Assembly: GCA_019246375.1 (NCBI GenBank)
Contig: JAFAQO010000433.1
Span: forward strand, 1 to 14,105
Origin: Mycobacterium sp.
GTDB taxonomy: Bacteria; Actinomycetota; Actinomycetes; Mycobacteriales; Mycobacteriaceae
Length of the DNA: 14,105 nucleotides
Reading direction: 5' to 3'
The notes beneath the pieces are model-generated. The model ran no database searches. It was not told where the DNA came from and saw nothing but the letters and a program-made list of their open reading frames with translations. The translations under genes were made by a program, and so were the position numbers. Positions 1 through 7,091 of the stretch are shown here, piece after piece; the stretch's first letter is position 1; each line of letters opens with the position of its first letter.

Positions 1-2
1 TG

Positions 3-476
3 GATATCGCCGCGCATTTCAATGCTCCGCCCGGGCCCGCGGACATTGCCGCATCGTTGGAAGGCGGTGAGATCTACGCGCGCTGGCAGGCGATCGGAGG
101 CATGGACAGTGTGCTGGGCGCGCCGACCTCACCGGAGGCAACAGGCGCGGACTCGGCGCACTATGCAACTTTCGGCAAGGGCGCGATGTACTGGTCACCC
201 GAAAGCGGCGCTCAACCGGTGACCGGCGCGATCTACGAGGCGTGGGCGTCGCTGGGCTACGAGCGCGGCGCGCTGGGGTTACCGACCAGCGGCGAATTCC
301 AGGAACCGCAGTGGGTCAAACAGAACTTCCAGCACGGCACCTTGAACTTCGACCGGCAGAGCGGCACGGTGACCCGAGTCATCGACGGGGTCGCCGAGGA
401 GTTGCCGCTGCCTTCCCCCGAAGGGCCGCCAATTCAGCTCGAGCGGTTCTCAATACCGGTGCACCCGGGCGGGTGA
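3..476 (+). CDS. LGFP-repeat cell-wall protein, 3' end (Rv3811-like)
   Basis: The frame is open from the left edge, so this is the C-terminal part (157 residues) of a longer gene; the true start lies outside the window. Two units of the LGFP type are visible: YARWQAIGGMDSVLGAPTS followed by YEAWASLGYERGALGLPTS, each followed by an F-x-x-G-x-(M/L) segment (FGKGAMYWSP and FQHGTLNFD). LGFP repeats are found in corynebacterial and mycobacterial envelope proteins and are thought to hold the protein to the cell wall. In M. tuberculosis the gene at this place, next to the HAD phosphatase, is Rv3811, a secreted protein with an amidase/PGRP-like domain before the LGFP repeats. That catalytic part is not in view, so the enzymatic role is inferred from synteny only. 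The gene converges on the HAD gene with a 44-bp gap. Confidence 0.85.
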   Translation, partial: DIAAHFNAPPGPADIAASLEGGEIYARWQAIGGMDSVLGAPTSPEATGADSAHYATFGKGAMYWSPESGAQPVTGAIYEAWASLGYERGALGLPTSGEFQEPQWVKQNFQHGTLNFDRQSGTVTRVIDGVAEELPLPSPEGPPIQLERFSIPVHPGG

Positions 477-485
477 ACGAAGGCG

Positions 486-524
486 CCTCGCGCCGCTTCG
501 CGCCGCGCATCGTCGCCGCGCTAA
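486..524. repeat. Dispersed intergenic repeat, copy A
   Basis: A 39-bp GC-rich stretch that is about 34/39 identical to 3517-3555 in the same orientation, with no gap. Both contain the core CGCATCGTCGCC and end in CTAA. This copy lies in the convergent gap between the LGFP gene and the HAD gene, and its last four bases include the HAD stop codon (cta, 521-523). Overlapping its left end, GGCGC-CTC-GCGCC (482-494) can form a small hairpin, so a role in ending transcription from either side is possible. There is no T-run, so the terminator reading is weak. Confidence 0.5.
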
Positions 525-1336
525 AGCCACCAGCGTTCGAGCACCCGCGCCACCCCGTCGTCGGTGTTGGGGGAAGTGATCTCGTCAGCGGCGGCCAGTA
601 CATCGGGGTGGGCGTTGCCCATCGCCACACCGTGACCGGCCCGCACCAGCATCGGCACGTCGTTGGGCATATCGCCGAAGGCCACCACGTCGTCGTCGGC
701 GATTCCCAGCGGCCGTGCGACCTCCGTGATGCCGGTGGCCTTACTGATGCCCAGCGGAACGATCTCCACCAGCCCGTTTTCCGTGGAATAGGTGATATCG
801 CCCTCGATGCCAATGTGTTTTCGCAGTACGGCGGCCATCTCCGAGCTGCGACCGCCGGCCTTGCGAATCAGCAGCTTCACCGCAGGAGCGCTGAGCAGGT
901 CTTCGATGGACACTTCGGTGTTGTCCGGGTTGAGCCAGGCGTGTTCATAGCCCGGCGAGCTGATGAATTGCGGTGTCGCCGTATCGTGGGCGCTGCGGCC
1001 GATCCGCTCGACCGCCAGACCCGCGCCGGGAAGGACGCGCGTTGCGATCTCGGCCAGCTCACCCAGAGCATCGACCGATAGGGTGCGAGCCGACAACACG
1101 CGATCGGTCGCCGGATCGTAGATCACTGCACCGTTGGCGCACACCGCCGTCGACGCGAATCCGAGCGCATCGACGACGGGCCGCACCCAGCGCGGCGGGC
1201 GGCCGGTGGCAAGGACGAACTGGGCTCCGGCGGCGACGGCGGCGCGGACAGCAGCACGAGTGCGCGGGCTGATCTTGTCCTCATCGTCAATCAACGTGCC
1301 GTCCACGTCGCAAGCGACAAGCGCCGGCAGCGTCAT
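521..1336 (-). CDS. Cof-type HAD-superfamily phosphatase (Rv3813c-like)
   Basis: A 271-residue protein with all four HAD motifs. Motif I is DVDGT with nucleophile D10 and acid D12. Motif II is ATGR with T44. Motif III is the lysine of ISKATG, near K199. Motif IV is GDMPND, near 221-226. The large cap between motifs II and III and the overall length fit the Cof/IIB subfamily, whose members dephosphorylate sugar phosphates or similar small phosphoesters; the real substrate is unknown. The ATG at 1336 was chosen because it puts motif I 10 residues from the N-terminus and has GGGGAT about 10 nt upstream. The frame stays open to 1459, but that part reads as shadow of the acyltransferase remnant. 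It is the last gene of the minus-strand acyltransferase operon, 31 nt after the pseudogene, so its product may act on a lipid or sugar phosphate linked to that pathway (inference). Confidence 0.92.
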   Translation of the reverse strand: MTLPALVACDVDGTLIDDEDKISPRTRAAVRAAVAAGAQFVLATGRPPRWVRPVVDALGFASTAVCANGAVIYDPATDRVLSARTLSVDALGELAEIATRVLPGAGLAVERIGRSAHDTATPQFISSPGYEHAWLNPDNTEVSIEDLLSAPAVKLLIRKAGGRSSEMAAVLRKHIGIEGDITYSTENGLVEIVPLGISKATGITEVARPLGIADDDVVAFGDMPNDVPMLVRAGHGVAMGNAHPDVLAAADEITSPNTDDGVARVLERWWL

Positions 1337-1367
1337 CGAGGCGATCCCCGTCGGGTGCGCGCCGCCG

Positions 1368-1819
1368 TCACGAGCGGCGCTTCTGCTGTTTGCGGGCGCG
1401 ATCGAGCAGTTCGGCAGCGCGGAGTGCCCTAGAGTCGTCCGGACTCGGCACGCCGCCACCGAGTCGCCTTGGCGCCCGGTACGCCCCCCGCGGGTGCAAA
1501 TACTCCTGTTGCACTCGGTACAGCAACGACTCCATTGCTTGCCGAAGCGCCGCGTTCAGCTGGTCAGCCGTTCCCATCGGTGGCAGCGCCGCACCGACCG
1601 CCACGGTGATCGGCACCCTGTTGCGAATCACGTGCTTCGCCGCCTCCTTTTATATGCGGCGTACGACGCCGGCAGCCAGTCCAGGTAACTCGTGTGGTTG
1701 AGGGTGATCAACGCCCCGCCGCGCTCGGGAATGTTCTCCAGTCCTTCGAAGATGATTTTGGTGCCGTTGGCCGCGATCAGGGACGGAAGGACGATTTCCA
1801 GGACAAAAGGCTCAGCCAT
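1368..1819 (-). pseudogene. Acyltransferase pseudogene with internal deletion (Rv3814c-like)
   Basis: The remnant of a third PlsC-type acyltransferase. Its ATG (1819) has AGGAG upstream and the first 60 residues match the two downstream paralogues, including acyl-transfer block I, NHTSYLDW (H42, D47). The frame then meets TGA at 1628. From about 1646 down to 1368 a different frame carries a normal C-terminus: RNRVPITVAVGAALPP, the conserved EYLHPRGAY segment and RRLGGGVPSP. Against the 750-bp paralogue at 1862-2611 about 298 bp are missing, from just after AYKRRR to just before KHVIRNR. This removes block II, block III (PEATISRS) and block IV (VPIVP). The loss is not a multiple of three. Even with the frame restored, the product would lack most of the active site, so this is a true pseudogene and not a one-base sequencing error. 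The left part alone would give a 63-residue peptide. H37Rv has an intact gene here (from memory). Confidence 0.88.
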
Positions 1820-1861
1820 GTTCCTTGCTCCTGGCGTGCGGCGAGCCGCTTCTGTCCTGCC

Positions 1862-2611
1862 TCAAAGCCGATGTCCCTCACGCTTGCGAGCCCGCTCGGC
1901 CCGCTCAGCTTCTTCAAGGAGTGCGGCCTCCGCCAAGGTGGGTGCACTACCGCCCAGCCGCCGCGGCACCCAGTACGCCCCCTCGGGATGCGGGTATTCC
2001 TCCTGCACCCGATGCAGCAAAGCGGTCATCTGGTCGCGTAGCTCGGCTTCCAGGTGGTCGACGTCGCCCGCCGGAGCCAGTCGCGCGCCGGTCGCCACGG
2101 TGATCGGTATCTTTTTGCGCCTGAGGTGCTTCGGATGATCCTTGGTGCAGATGCGCTGTGCGCCCCAGGCGATAACCGGAACGATCGGCACTTGGGCCTC
2201 CAGCGCCATCCGGGCCGCCCCGGTCTTGAATTCCTTGAGCTCGAAGCTGCGGCTGATTGTCGCCTCGGGCATCACCCCGACCACCTCGCCGGCGCGCAGC
2301 AGTTCGACGGCTGCCGCATAGGCCTCGGCGCCGGCACCACGGTTGACCGGAATGGTTTTGGTGTGCTTGATCAGGAAATTGACCACCTTCACGTGCTGCA
2401 TCTCGGCCTTGATCATGTACCGCATGCGGCGCCCGCGGCGATGCACAGCAAGAGCGGCGGGCAACCAGTCGACGTAACTGGTGTGATTGACCGCGATCAC
2501 CGCGCCGCCGCTGACGGGAATGTTGTCCAGGCCTTCGAAGGTGATTTTGCTGCCGACGGCTTTGACCAGGGCCTTCGCCGTGATCTCGAGGGTCCGGAAG
2601 ACTGGTTCCAT
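1862..2611 (-). CDS. PlsC-like 1-acylglycerol-phosphate-type acyltransferase (Rv3815c-like)
   Basis: A 249-residue acyltransferase of the LPLAT/PlsC family, which moves acyl chains from acyl-CoA or acyl-ACP to a glycerolipid or other hydroxyl acceptor at the membrane. Block I is NHTSYVDW, with the H-x4-D pair H43/D48. Block II is TIPVNRG, near 87-92. Block III is PEATISRS (115-122) in place of the usual FPEGTRS. Block IV is VPIVPVI (141-147). There is no clear long membrane helix. The ATG at 2611 follows AGGAG closely: the SD is formed by the last codons of the upstream gene (CAGGAGTAACCGCATG), with 4 nt between that stop and this start. This argues for translational coupling, and the open frame further upstream is shadow. 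It is followed 42 nt later by the pseudogene copy. The acceptor cannot be told from sequence. Confidence 0.93.
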   Translation of the reverse strand: MEPVFRTLEITAKALVKAVGSKITFEGLDNIPVSGGAVIAVNHTSYVDWLPAALAVHRRGRRMRYMIKAEMQHVKVVNFLIKHTKTIPVNRGAGAEAYAAAVELLRAGEVVGVMPEATISRSFELKEFKTGAARMALEAQVPIVPVIAWGAQRICTKDHPKHLRRKKIPITVATGARLAPAGDVDHLEAELRDQMTALLHRVQEEYPHPEGAYWVPRRLGGSAPTLAEAALLEEAERAERARKREGHRL

Positions 2612-2615
2612 GCGG

Positions 2616-3398
2616 TTACTCCTGTGCACCCGCTGATTGTGGCCGCTGGCGAGCCGCCCGCGCGGCTGCCCGGCGGCCGGCTTCCTCGGCGTCCAACCGG
2701 GCGGCGTCAGCCAACGACGGAGCCCCGCCGCCCAGCCGGTGCGGCACCCAGAACTCACCGGCGGGATGCGGTCCATAGGATTCCTGCACCCGTTCGAGTA
2801 AATGCTGCATGCGGGCATGCAAGACCGCGGACAGCTCCGGCGCCGGCAACGTCGGCTCGATCGGTTCACCGACGGCTACCGCGATCGGCACCTTGGGCCG
2901 AACAAGCTTCTTCGGGTGATCTTTGGTCCAGATCCGCTGGGCGCCCCAGACGATGTGCGGGACGATGGGCACGTCGGCCGCGATCGCCATCCGGGCCGCC
3001 CCGGACTTGAATTCCTTGATCTCGAAGCTGCGGCTGATCGTCGCCTCGGGGTAAACGCCGACCAGCTCACCGGCCTTGAGCCTTTCGACAGCCGCATCGA
3101 ATGACGCAGCGCCGCTTTCCCGATCCACCGGGATGTGCCGCAGACTGCGCATGATCGGCCCGGTGACCTTGTGGTCGAACACTTCCTGCTTGGCCATGAA
3201 CCGCACCTTGCGCCCCCGGCCCTGTTTGTAGGCGGGCAACCCGGCGAAAGTGAAGTCGAAGTAGCTGGTGTGGTTGATGGCGACGACGGCACCGCCGGCG
3301 GCGGGAAGGTTCTCCACGCCAGTCACTGTGAACCTCAATCCCTGTAATCGCCACGTCAAGCGAGCGAGCTGGATGATCGTTCCGTATACCGGTTCCAC
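2616..3398 (-). CDS. PlsC-like acyltransferase, first gene of the operon (Rv3816c-like)
   Basis: A 260-residue member of the same family as the next gene: both begin MEPV(Y/F), and they share H43/D48 in NHTSYFDF, block II HIPVDRESG (88-96), block III PEATISRS (117-124) and block IV VPIVPHI (143-149). The start is GTG at 3398, which aligns exactly with the ATG of the paralogue; the 29 codons open upstream have no counterpart there. No good SD precedes it, but TAGGCT lies 8 nt before the GTG, so a leaderless or near-leaderless transcript is possible. It heads the run of three acyltransferase copies and the HAD phosphatase and is divergent from the Rieske gene across 192 bp. Likely role: acylation of a phospholipid or cell-envelope glycolipid precursor; substrate unknown. 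Confidence 0.92.
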   Translation of the reverse strand: MEPVYGTIIQLARLTWRLQGLRFTVTGVENLPAAGGAVVAINHTSYFDFTFAGLPAYKQGRGRKVRFMAKQEVFDHKVTGPIMRSLRHIPVDRESGAASFDAAVERLKAGELVGVYPEATISRSFEIKEFKSGAARMAIAADVPIVPHIVWGAQRIWTKDHPKKLVRPKVPIAVAVGEPIEPTLPAPELSAVLHARMQHLLERVQESYGPHPAGEFWVPHRLGGGAPSLADAARLDAEEAGRRAAARAARQRPQSAGAQE

Positions 3399-3406
3399 AA
3401 TCGCCA
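3399..3406 (-). promoter_or_regulatory. Spacer between a -10-like element and a GTG start
   Basis: Reading the minus strand, TAGGCT is followed by 8 nt and then the GTG of the first acyltransferase. TAGGCT fits the mycobacterial TANNNT -10 pattern. No convincing -35 was seen. This is a weak call based on spacing only. Confidence 0.3.
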
Positions 3407-3516
3407 AGCCTAACGGTCGGGCGTGCGGTCTTTGCCGGCCGGAGCAATGGGGCCGTGGCCGGGCGTGCTGTGATGTCTCGGACAACGTGCCCGCTCAAGC
3501 TGATTGCCCGGCTCCT

Positions 3517-3555
3517 CCTCGCGCCGCTCCGCGGCACGCATCGTCGCCAGGCTAA
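3517..3555. repeat. Dispersed intergenic repeat, copy B
   Basis: The second copy of the 39-bp element at 486-524 (about 34/39 identical, no gap). It lies inside the 192-bp divergent gap between the acyltransferase operon and the Rieske gene. Within it GCCGC-TCC-GCGGC is a perfect small hairpin. TAAGCT at 3553-3558 overlaps the end of the repeat and fits a TANNNT -10 for the Rieske gene, which would give a leader of about 25 nt holding its GGAGG ribosome site. The rest of the gap shows nothing recognisable, although H37Rv carries a further gene (Rv3817) at this place. Confidence 0.5.
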
Positions 3556-3590
3556 GCTCAAGGCGGCCGTTAACTCGTCGGAGGGCATTA

Positions 3591-5153
3591 GTGCGGGTCA
3601 CCAGCGTCGGCCATGCCGGCTTCCGGATCGACACCCGGGTGGGCAGCATCTTGTGCGACCCCTGGGTCAACCCGGCCTACTTCGCATCGTGGTTTCCTTT
3701 CCCGGACAACAGCGCGCTGAGCTGGGACAGCCTGGGCGGCTGTGACTACCTGTACGTTTCGCACCTGCATAGGGACCACTTCGACGCCAGGCTGCTGGCC
3801 GCGCACGTCAACAAAGACGCCGTGGTGCTCCTACCGGACTATCCGGTGCCCGACCTGCGCTATGAGCTGCAGAAGCTGGGGTTTCACCGGTTCTTCGAGA
3901 CGACGGACTCGGTCAAACACCGGATCAGCGGGCCAAAAGGCGACCTCGACGTCATGGTCATGGCGCTGCGGGCCCCCGCTGACGGCCCGATCGGTGACTC
4001 GGCGCTGGTGATTTCGGATGGCGTGACAACGGCTTTCAATATGAACGACGCACGGCCGGTGGACTTGGAAGTGCTGGCCTCGCAATTCGGCCAAATCGAC
4101 GTGCATATGCTGCAGTACTCCGGCGCGATCTGGTACCCCATGGTCTACGATATGCCGACGCGCGCCAAGGAGGCGTTCGGCATCCAGAAACGCCAGCGGC
4201 AGATGGACCGCGCCCGCCAGTACATCGGGCAGGTCGGCGCGAGCTGGGTGATCCCGTCCGCGGGCCCGCCATGCTTCCTGGACCCGGAATTGCGTGAACT
4301 CAATGACGACCACGGCGATCCGGCCAACATCTTTCCCGACCAGATGGTGTTCCTGGACCAGTTGCGCGCCCACGGCCATGACCACGGCCTGCTGATGATT
4401 CCCGGGTCCACAGCCGATTTCACTGGGACCCAACTGAATTCGCTAAGCCATCCGCTGCCCGCCGACCAGGTGAAAGCCATCTTCACCACCGGCAAGGCGG
4501 CCTATCTTGCCGATTATGCCGCGCGCATGGCGCCGGTTCTGGCGACGGAGAAGGCCGGCTGGGCGCCCGCGACCGGTGATTCGCTGCTGGAGCCACTTCG
4601 AGCATTATTCGAGCCGATCATGCTGGCCAGCGACGAAATCTGCGATGGTATCGGCTATCCCGTCGAACTGGTGCTAGAGGACCGAGACCATCGAGAAAAA
4701 ATAGTTCTCGACTTCCCGAAACGTGCTGTGCGCGAGCCGATTGCCGACGAAAAGTTCCGCTACGGCTTTGCGATTGCACCGGAGATGGTGCGCACCGTGT
4801 TACGCGACAACGAACCGGACTGGGTCAACACGATTTTTCTGTCGACTCGATTCAGAGCTTGGCGCGTCGGGGGCTACAACGAATACCTGTACACGTTCTT
4901 CAAATGCCTGACCGACGAACGAATTGCATACGCCGACGGCTGGTTCGCCGAGGCACACGACGACACGGCGTCGATCACCATGGAGGGCTGGGAGATTCAG
5001 CGTCGCTGCCCGCACCTGAAAGCGGACCTGTCCAGATTCGGCGTGGTCGAAGGCGACACGCTGACCTGTAACCTGCACGGGTGGCAGTGGGACCTGAAGA
5101 ATGGCCGGTGCCTCACCGCCCGGGGTCACGAGCTTCGGCGTTCGCGGCTATGA
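3591..5153 (+). CDS. Metallo-beta-lactamase-fold protein with C-terminal Rieske [2Fe-2S] domain (Rv3818-like)
   Basis: A 520-residue two-domain protein. The N-terminal part is a metallo-beta-lactamase fold of the UlaG/CMAH kind: it opens with SVGHAGFRIDT and has the metal motif SHLHRDHFD (H58, H60, D62, H63). The C-terminal part is a Rieske domain with C-P-H (C473, H475) and C-N-L-H (C493, H496), the spacing that binds a [2Fe-2S] cluster with two Cys and two His. Vertebrate CMP-Neu5Ac hydroxylase joins the same two modules with the Rieske domain first; here the order is reversed. Inference: an oxidoreductase or hydroxylase in which the Rieske cluster feeds electrons to the metal site. No ring-hydroxylase catalytic domain is present and the substrate is unknown. 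The GTG at 3591 follows GGAGG by 7 nt; the frame is open upstream to 3504 but without homology-like content. Its TGA overlaps the next gene's ATG. Confidence 0.9.
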   Translation: MRVTSVGHAGFRIDTRVGSILCDPWVNPAYFASWFPFPDNSALSWDSLGGCDYLYVSHLHRDHFDARLLAAHVNKDAVVLLPDYPVPDLRYELQKLGFHRFFETTDSVKHRISGPKGDLDVMVMALRAPADGPIGDSALVISDGVTTAFNMNDARPVDLEVLASQFGQIDVHMLQYSGAIWYPMVYDMPTRAKEAFGIQKRQRQMDRARQYIGQVGASWVIPSAGPPCFLDPELRELNDDHGDPANIFPDQMVFLDQLRAHGHDHGLLMIPGSTADFTGTQLNSLSHPLPADQVKAIFTTGKAAYLADYAARMAPVLATEKAGWAPATGDSLLEPLRALFEPIMLASDEICDGIGYPVELVLEDRDHREKIVLDFPKRAVREPIADEKFRYGFAIAPEMVRTVLRDNEPDWVNTIFLSTRFRAWRVGGYNEYLYTFFKCLTDERIAYADGWFAEAHDDTASITMEGWEIQRRCPHLKADLSRFGVVEGDTLTCNLHGWQWDLKNGRCLTARGHELRRSRL

Positions 5154-5479
5154 GTGAGTCCCAGTACGACGACGGTCTGGTCCAGTTGGACCGGGAAGCG
5201 CTCACGTTGCGCCGCTACCACTTTCCCTCCGGCACCTCGAAGATCATTGCTGTGAGGTCCATCCGCGGATACAAGGCCGAGCCGCTGGGCCTGTTCATGC
5301 ACCGGTTCCGCATCTGGGGCAGCTCAGACCTGCGCCGCTGGCTGCCGTTGGATGTGCGGCGACCATTCAAGTCGACTTTGATCACCCTTGACGTGCCGGG
5401 CACCCGGCCGAGTCCCGCTTTCACACCGGTGCATCCAGCGGAGTTCACCGCCCTGCTGGACGAGTTGCTGGCGCCCTAG
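5150..5479 (+). CDS. Small conserved mycobacterial protein, coupled to the Rieske gene (Rv3819-like)
   Basis: A 109-residue protein that I cannot place in a named family. It is soluble-looking, without signal peptide, membrane helix or cysteine. The sequence suggests alternating beta strands (LTLRRYHF, TSKIIAVRSIRGY, RFRIWGSSDLRRWLPLD, STLITLDVPG) and ends in a short helix (AEFTALLDELLA), a pattern that could be a PH-like or similar small beta fold; this is a guess. The ATG overlaps the TGA of the Rieske gene (ATGA, 5150-5153), so the two are co-translated and a partner role, for example as adaptor or ligand sensor, is plausible. The stop TAG is interlocked with the stop of the convergent flavoprotein gene in the palindrome CTAG (5476-5479). 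Confidence 0.82.
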   Translation: MSESQYDDGLVQLDREALTLRRYHFPSGTSKIIAVRSIRGYKAEPLGLFMHRFRIWGSSDLRRWLPLDVRRPFKSTLITLDVPGTRPSPAFTPVHPAEFTALLDELLAP

Positions 5480-7041
5480 CGGCCGAGGTCGGCCAGCGCT
5501 TGATGGGCGGCGTTGTAGCCCGGTATGAACGTGATGCCCGGCCCGCCGTGGCAGCCCGCGCTGCCCAGATACAATCCGTCGATCGGAAGCGGTTGTCCGA
5601 CAAAGCCTTTGGGACCGGGACGGTTGGGCCCGATCTGGTCCGGATGCAGCAGCCCGTGACAGTAGTCGCCGCCAGGAGCACCGAACATCGTGCCCATGTG
5701 GCGTGGCGTGAACGTGGTGTGCCGGATGATGCTGCGCTCGAAGTTCGGTGCGAGCCTGGTGATCTTGTCGATCACCCGCTGACCCATCTCGACCTTCATC
5801 TGGCCGTAGGAAGCGATACGACCCTCGATCGGAAACCACAGCGCGAACACTGATGCGGCGTGCTTGCCGTCGGGGGCCAGGTCCGGGTCATGCAGCGAGG
5901 GGATTTGCAGTACGACGGTCGGATCGGCCGGCACGATCCCGCGGCGGCAGTTTTCCCACTGCTGCTGCACTTCTTCCGGGGTGCAGAAAATGCCCACCGA
6001 TGCCTGCATGTCGGGGTCGTTGAGCGTCTCGTAGGGCGCGGCGAACATGGGCGCCTCGTCCAAAGCGAAGTGCATCTGCAGGTAGCTGCCGCGGTGGTCG
6101 ATACCTGAATAGCGCTCGCGGATATCGGCGGGCAGCGCGCCGGCATCGACTAGCTGGGTGATCGCGACATCGGGGGCGATCGCCGAGACGACGATCGGTG
6201 CGGTCAGGGTCTCCCCGGCCTCGGTGCGCACGCCGGCTACCCGTCCGTCGGTGGTGACGATCCCGCTTACTTTGGTGCGCAGCCGCAATTCGCCGCCGCG
6301 ATCTTCGAACAGCTCGAGCAGATGCGACGTGAGCGCGCCGATGCCGCCGCGCAGCTTCTTCATCAGGACGGTGTCCGCGTCGGGAACCGCCAGCCCGAAG
6401 GCGAGGGCAGCCGCGCTGCCGGGTGTTGCCGGCCCGCGATAGATGGTGTTGACGGCCAGCACCGTGAACGAGCCCCGCAGCGCGCCGTGCTTCTCCGGAT
6501 CCGGGAAGTAGCGGTCCAACACGTCGGTGACCGAGCCGAACAGCATGTCGTCGATGGCGGAGCGTTCGAATTCGTTTGTGGCGCAGGCGTACATCTCATT
6601 GAGAGTCTTTGGGGGCGCGCCGGCGTCGAACCGGCCGAGCGCCCGTGTCGGCGCCTGGCTCCAGGCCAGCAGCCCGGCCATTCCGTTGACTGCGTCGGCA
6701 CCGTGTACGTCGCCCAGGTGGGCAAGCAGCTTCATCGGGTCGGTGTACTGGACAAGCGGATCGTCGCCGACACCACGCAAGGCCACCGACATGACGTCGA
6801 GGTCGATGGTCGGCAGGGTGTCCAATCCCAGCTCACGGCTGACCGTGGCCGCCGTGGGGAACTGAACCGAGCCTGCAATCTCGAACCGGTAGCCGTCGAA
6901 CAGCTCGACGGTCGACGCCATGCCGCCGGCATACCGCTTGGTGTCCAGGCACAGCGTGCGCAGTCCGGCGCGCTGCAGGATCACGGCCGCGGCCAGCCCG
7001 TTATGCCCGGCGCCAATGACGATCGCGTCGTAATCGGTCAT
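5476..7041 (-). CDS. CrtI/phytoene-dehydrogenase-like FAD oxidoreductase (Rv3829c-like)
   Basis: A 521-residue flavoprotein. The N-terminus has the FAD-binding Rossmann motif VIGAGHNGLAAA (G10, G12, G15), followed by a basic/GG segment (TKRYAGGMAST) typical of phytoene desaturase/retinol saturase relatives. The last 33 residues, with LYLGSAGCHGGPGI and PGYNAA, form the conserved C-terminal FAD contact of the family. Such enzymes desaturate or isomerise isoprenoid or fatty chains; no carotenoid genes are nearby, so the substrate is open. The ATG at 7041 is chosen because the Rossmann strand begins at residue 5 and GGAAGGCGG precedes it; the longer open frame to 7233 runs into the TetR gene. 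The 82-bp gap to tetR holds a 14/16 copy of the palindrome found at the tetR promoter (7092-7107), so it is probably repressed by that TetR. Confidence 0.93.
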   Translation of the reverse strand: MTDYDAIVIGAGHNGLAAAVILQRAGLRTLCLDTKRYAGGMASTVELFDGYRFEIAGSVQFPTAATVSRELGLDTLPTIDLDVMSVALRGVGDDPLVQYTDPMKLLAHLGDVHGADAVNGMAGLLAWSQAPTRALGRFDAGAPPKTLNEMYACATNEFERSAIDDMLFGSVTDVLDRYFPDPEKHGALRGSFTVLAVNTIYRGPATPGSAAALAFGLAVPDADTVLMKKLRGGIGALTSHLLELFEDRGGELRLRTKVSGIVTTDGRVAGVRTEAGETLTAPIVVSAIAPDVAITQLVDAGALPADIRERYSGIDHRGSYLQMHFALDEAPMFAAPYETLNDPDMQASVGIFCTPEEVQQQWENCRRGIVPADPTVVLQIPSLHDPDLAPDGKHAASVFALWFPIEGRIASYGQMKVEMGQRVIDKITRLAPNFERSIIRHTTFTPRHMGTMFGAPGGDYCHGLLHPDQIGPNRPGPKGFVGQPLPIDGLYLGSAGCHGGPGITFIPGYNAAHQALADLGR

Positions 7042-7091
7042 CGCGTCCCGCCTTCCGCTCTGCGAGGCAGGCTGGCACGAACCGCCATGTT

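Noticed and set aside
242..1081. A 279-codon plus-strand frame running from the LGFP gene over the HAD gene
   Set aside because: It crosses two unrelated genes in the wrong frame and shows no family signature.
1628..1646. Programmed frameshift restoring the third acyltransferase
   Set aside because: Even after a shift the protein would lack about 97 residues with blocks II to IV, and no slippery heptamer was seen.
2054..3010. A 318-codon open frame on the plus strand opposite the acyltransferases
   Set aside because: It mirrors the codon pattern of the minus-strand genes, has no recognisable domain, and runs across two real genes with clear catalytic motifs. It is a high-GC shadow.
3399..3590. 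Small gene in the divergent gap
   Set aside because: The open frames there are short extensions of neighbours without ribosome sites or motifs.
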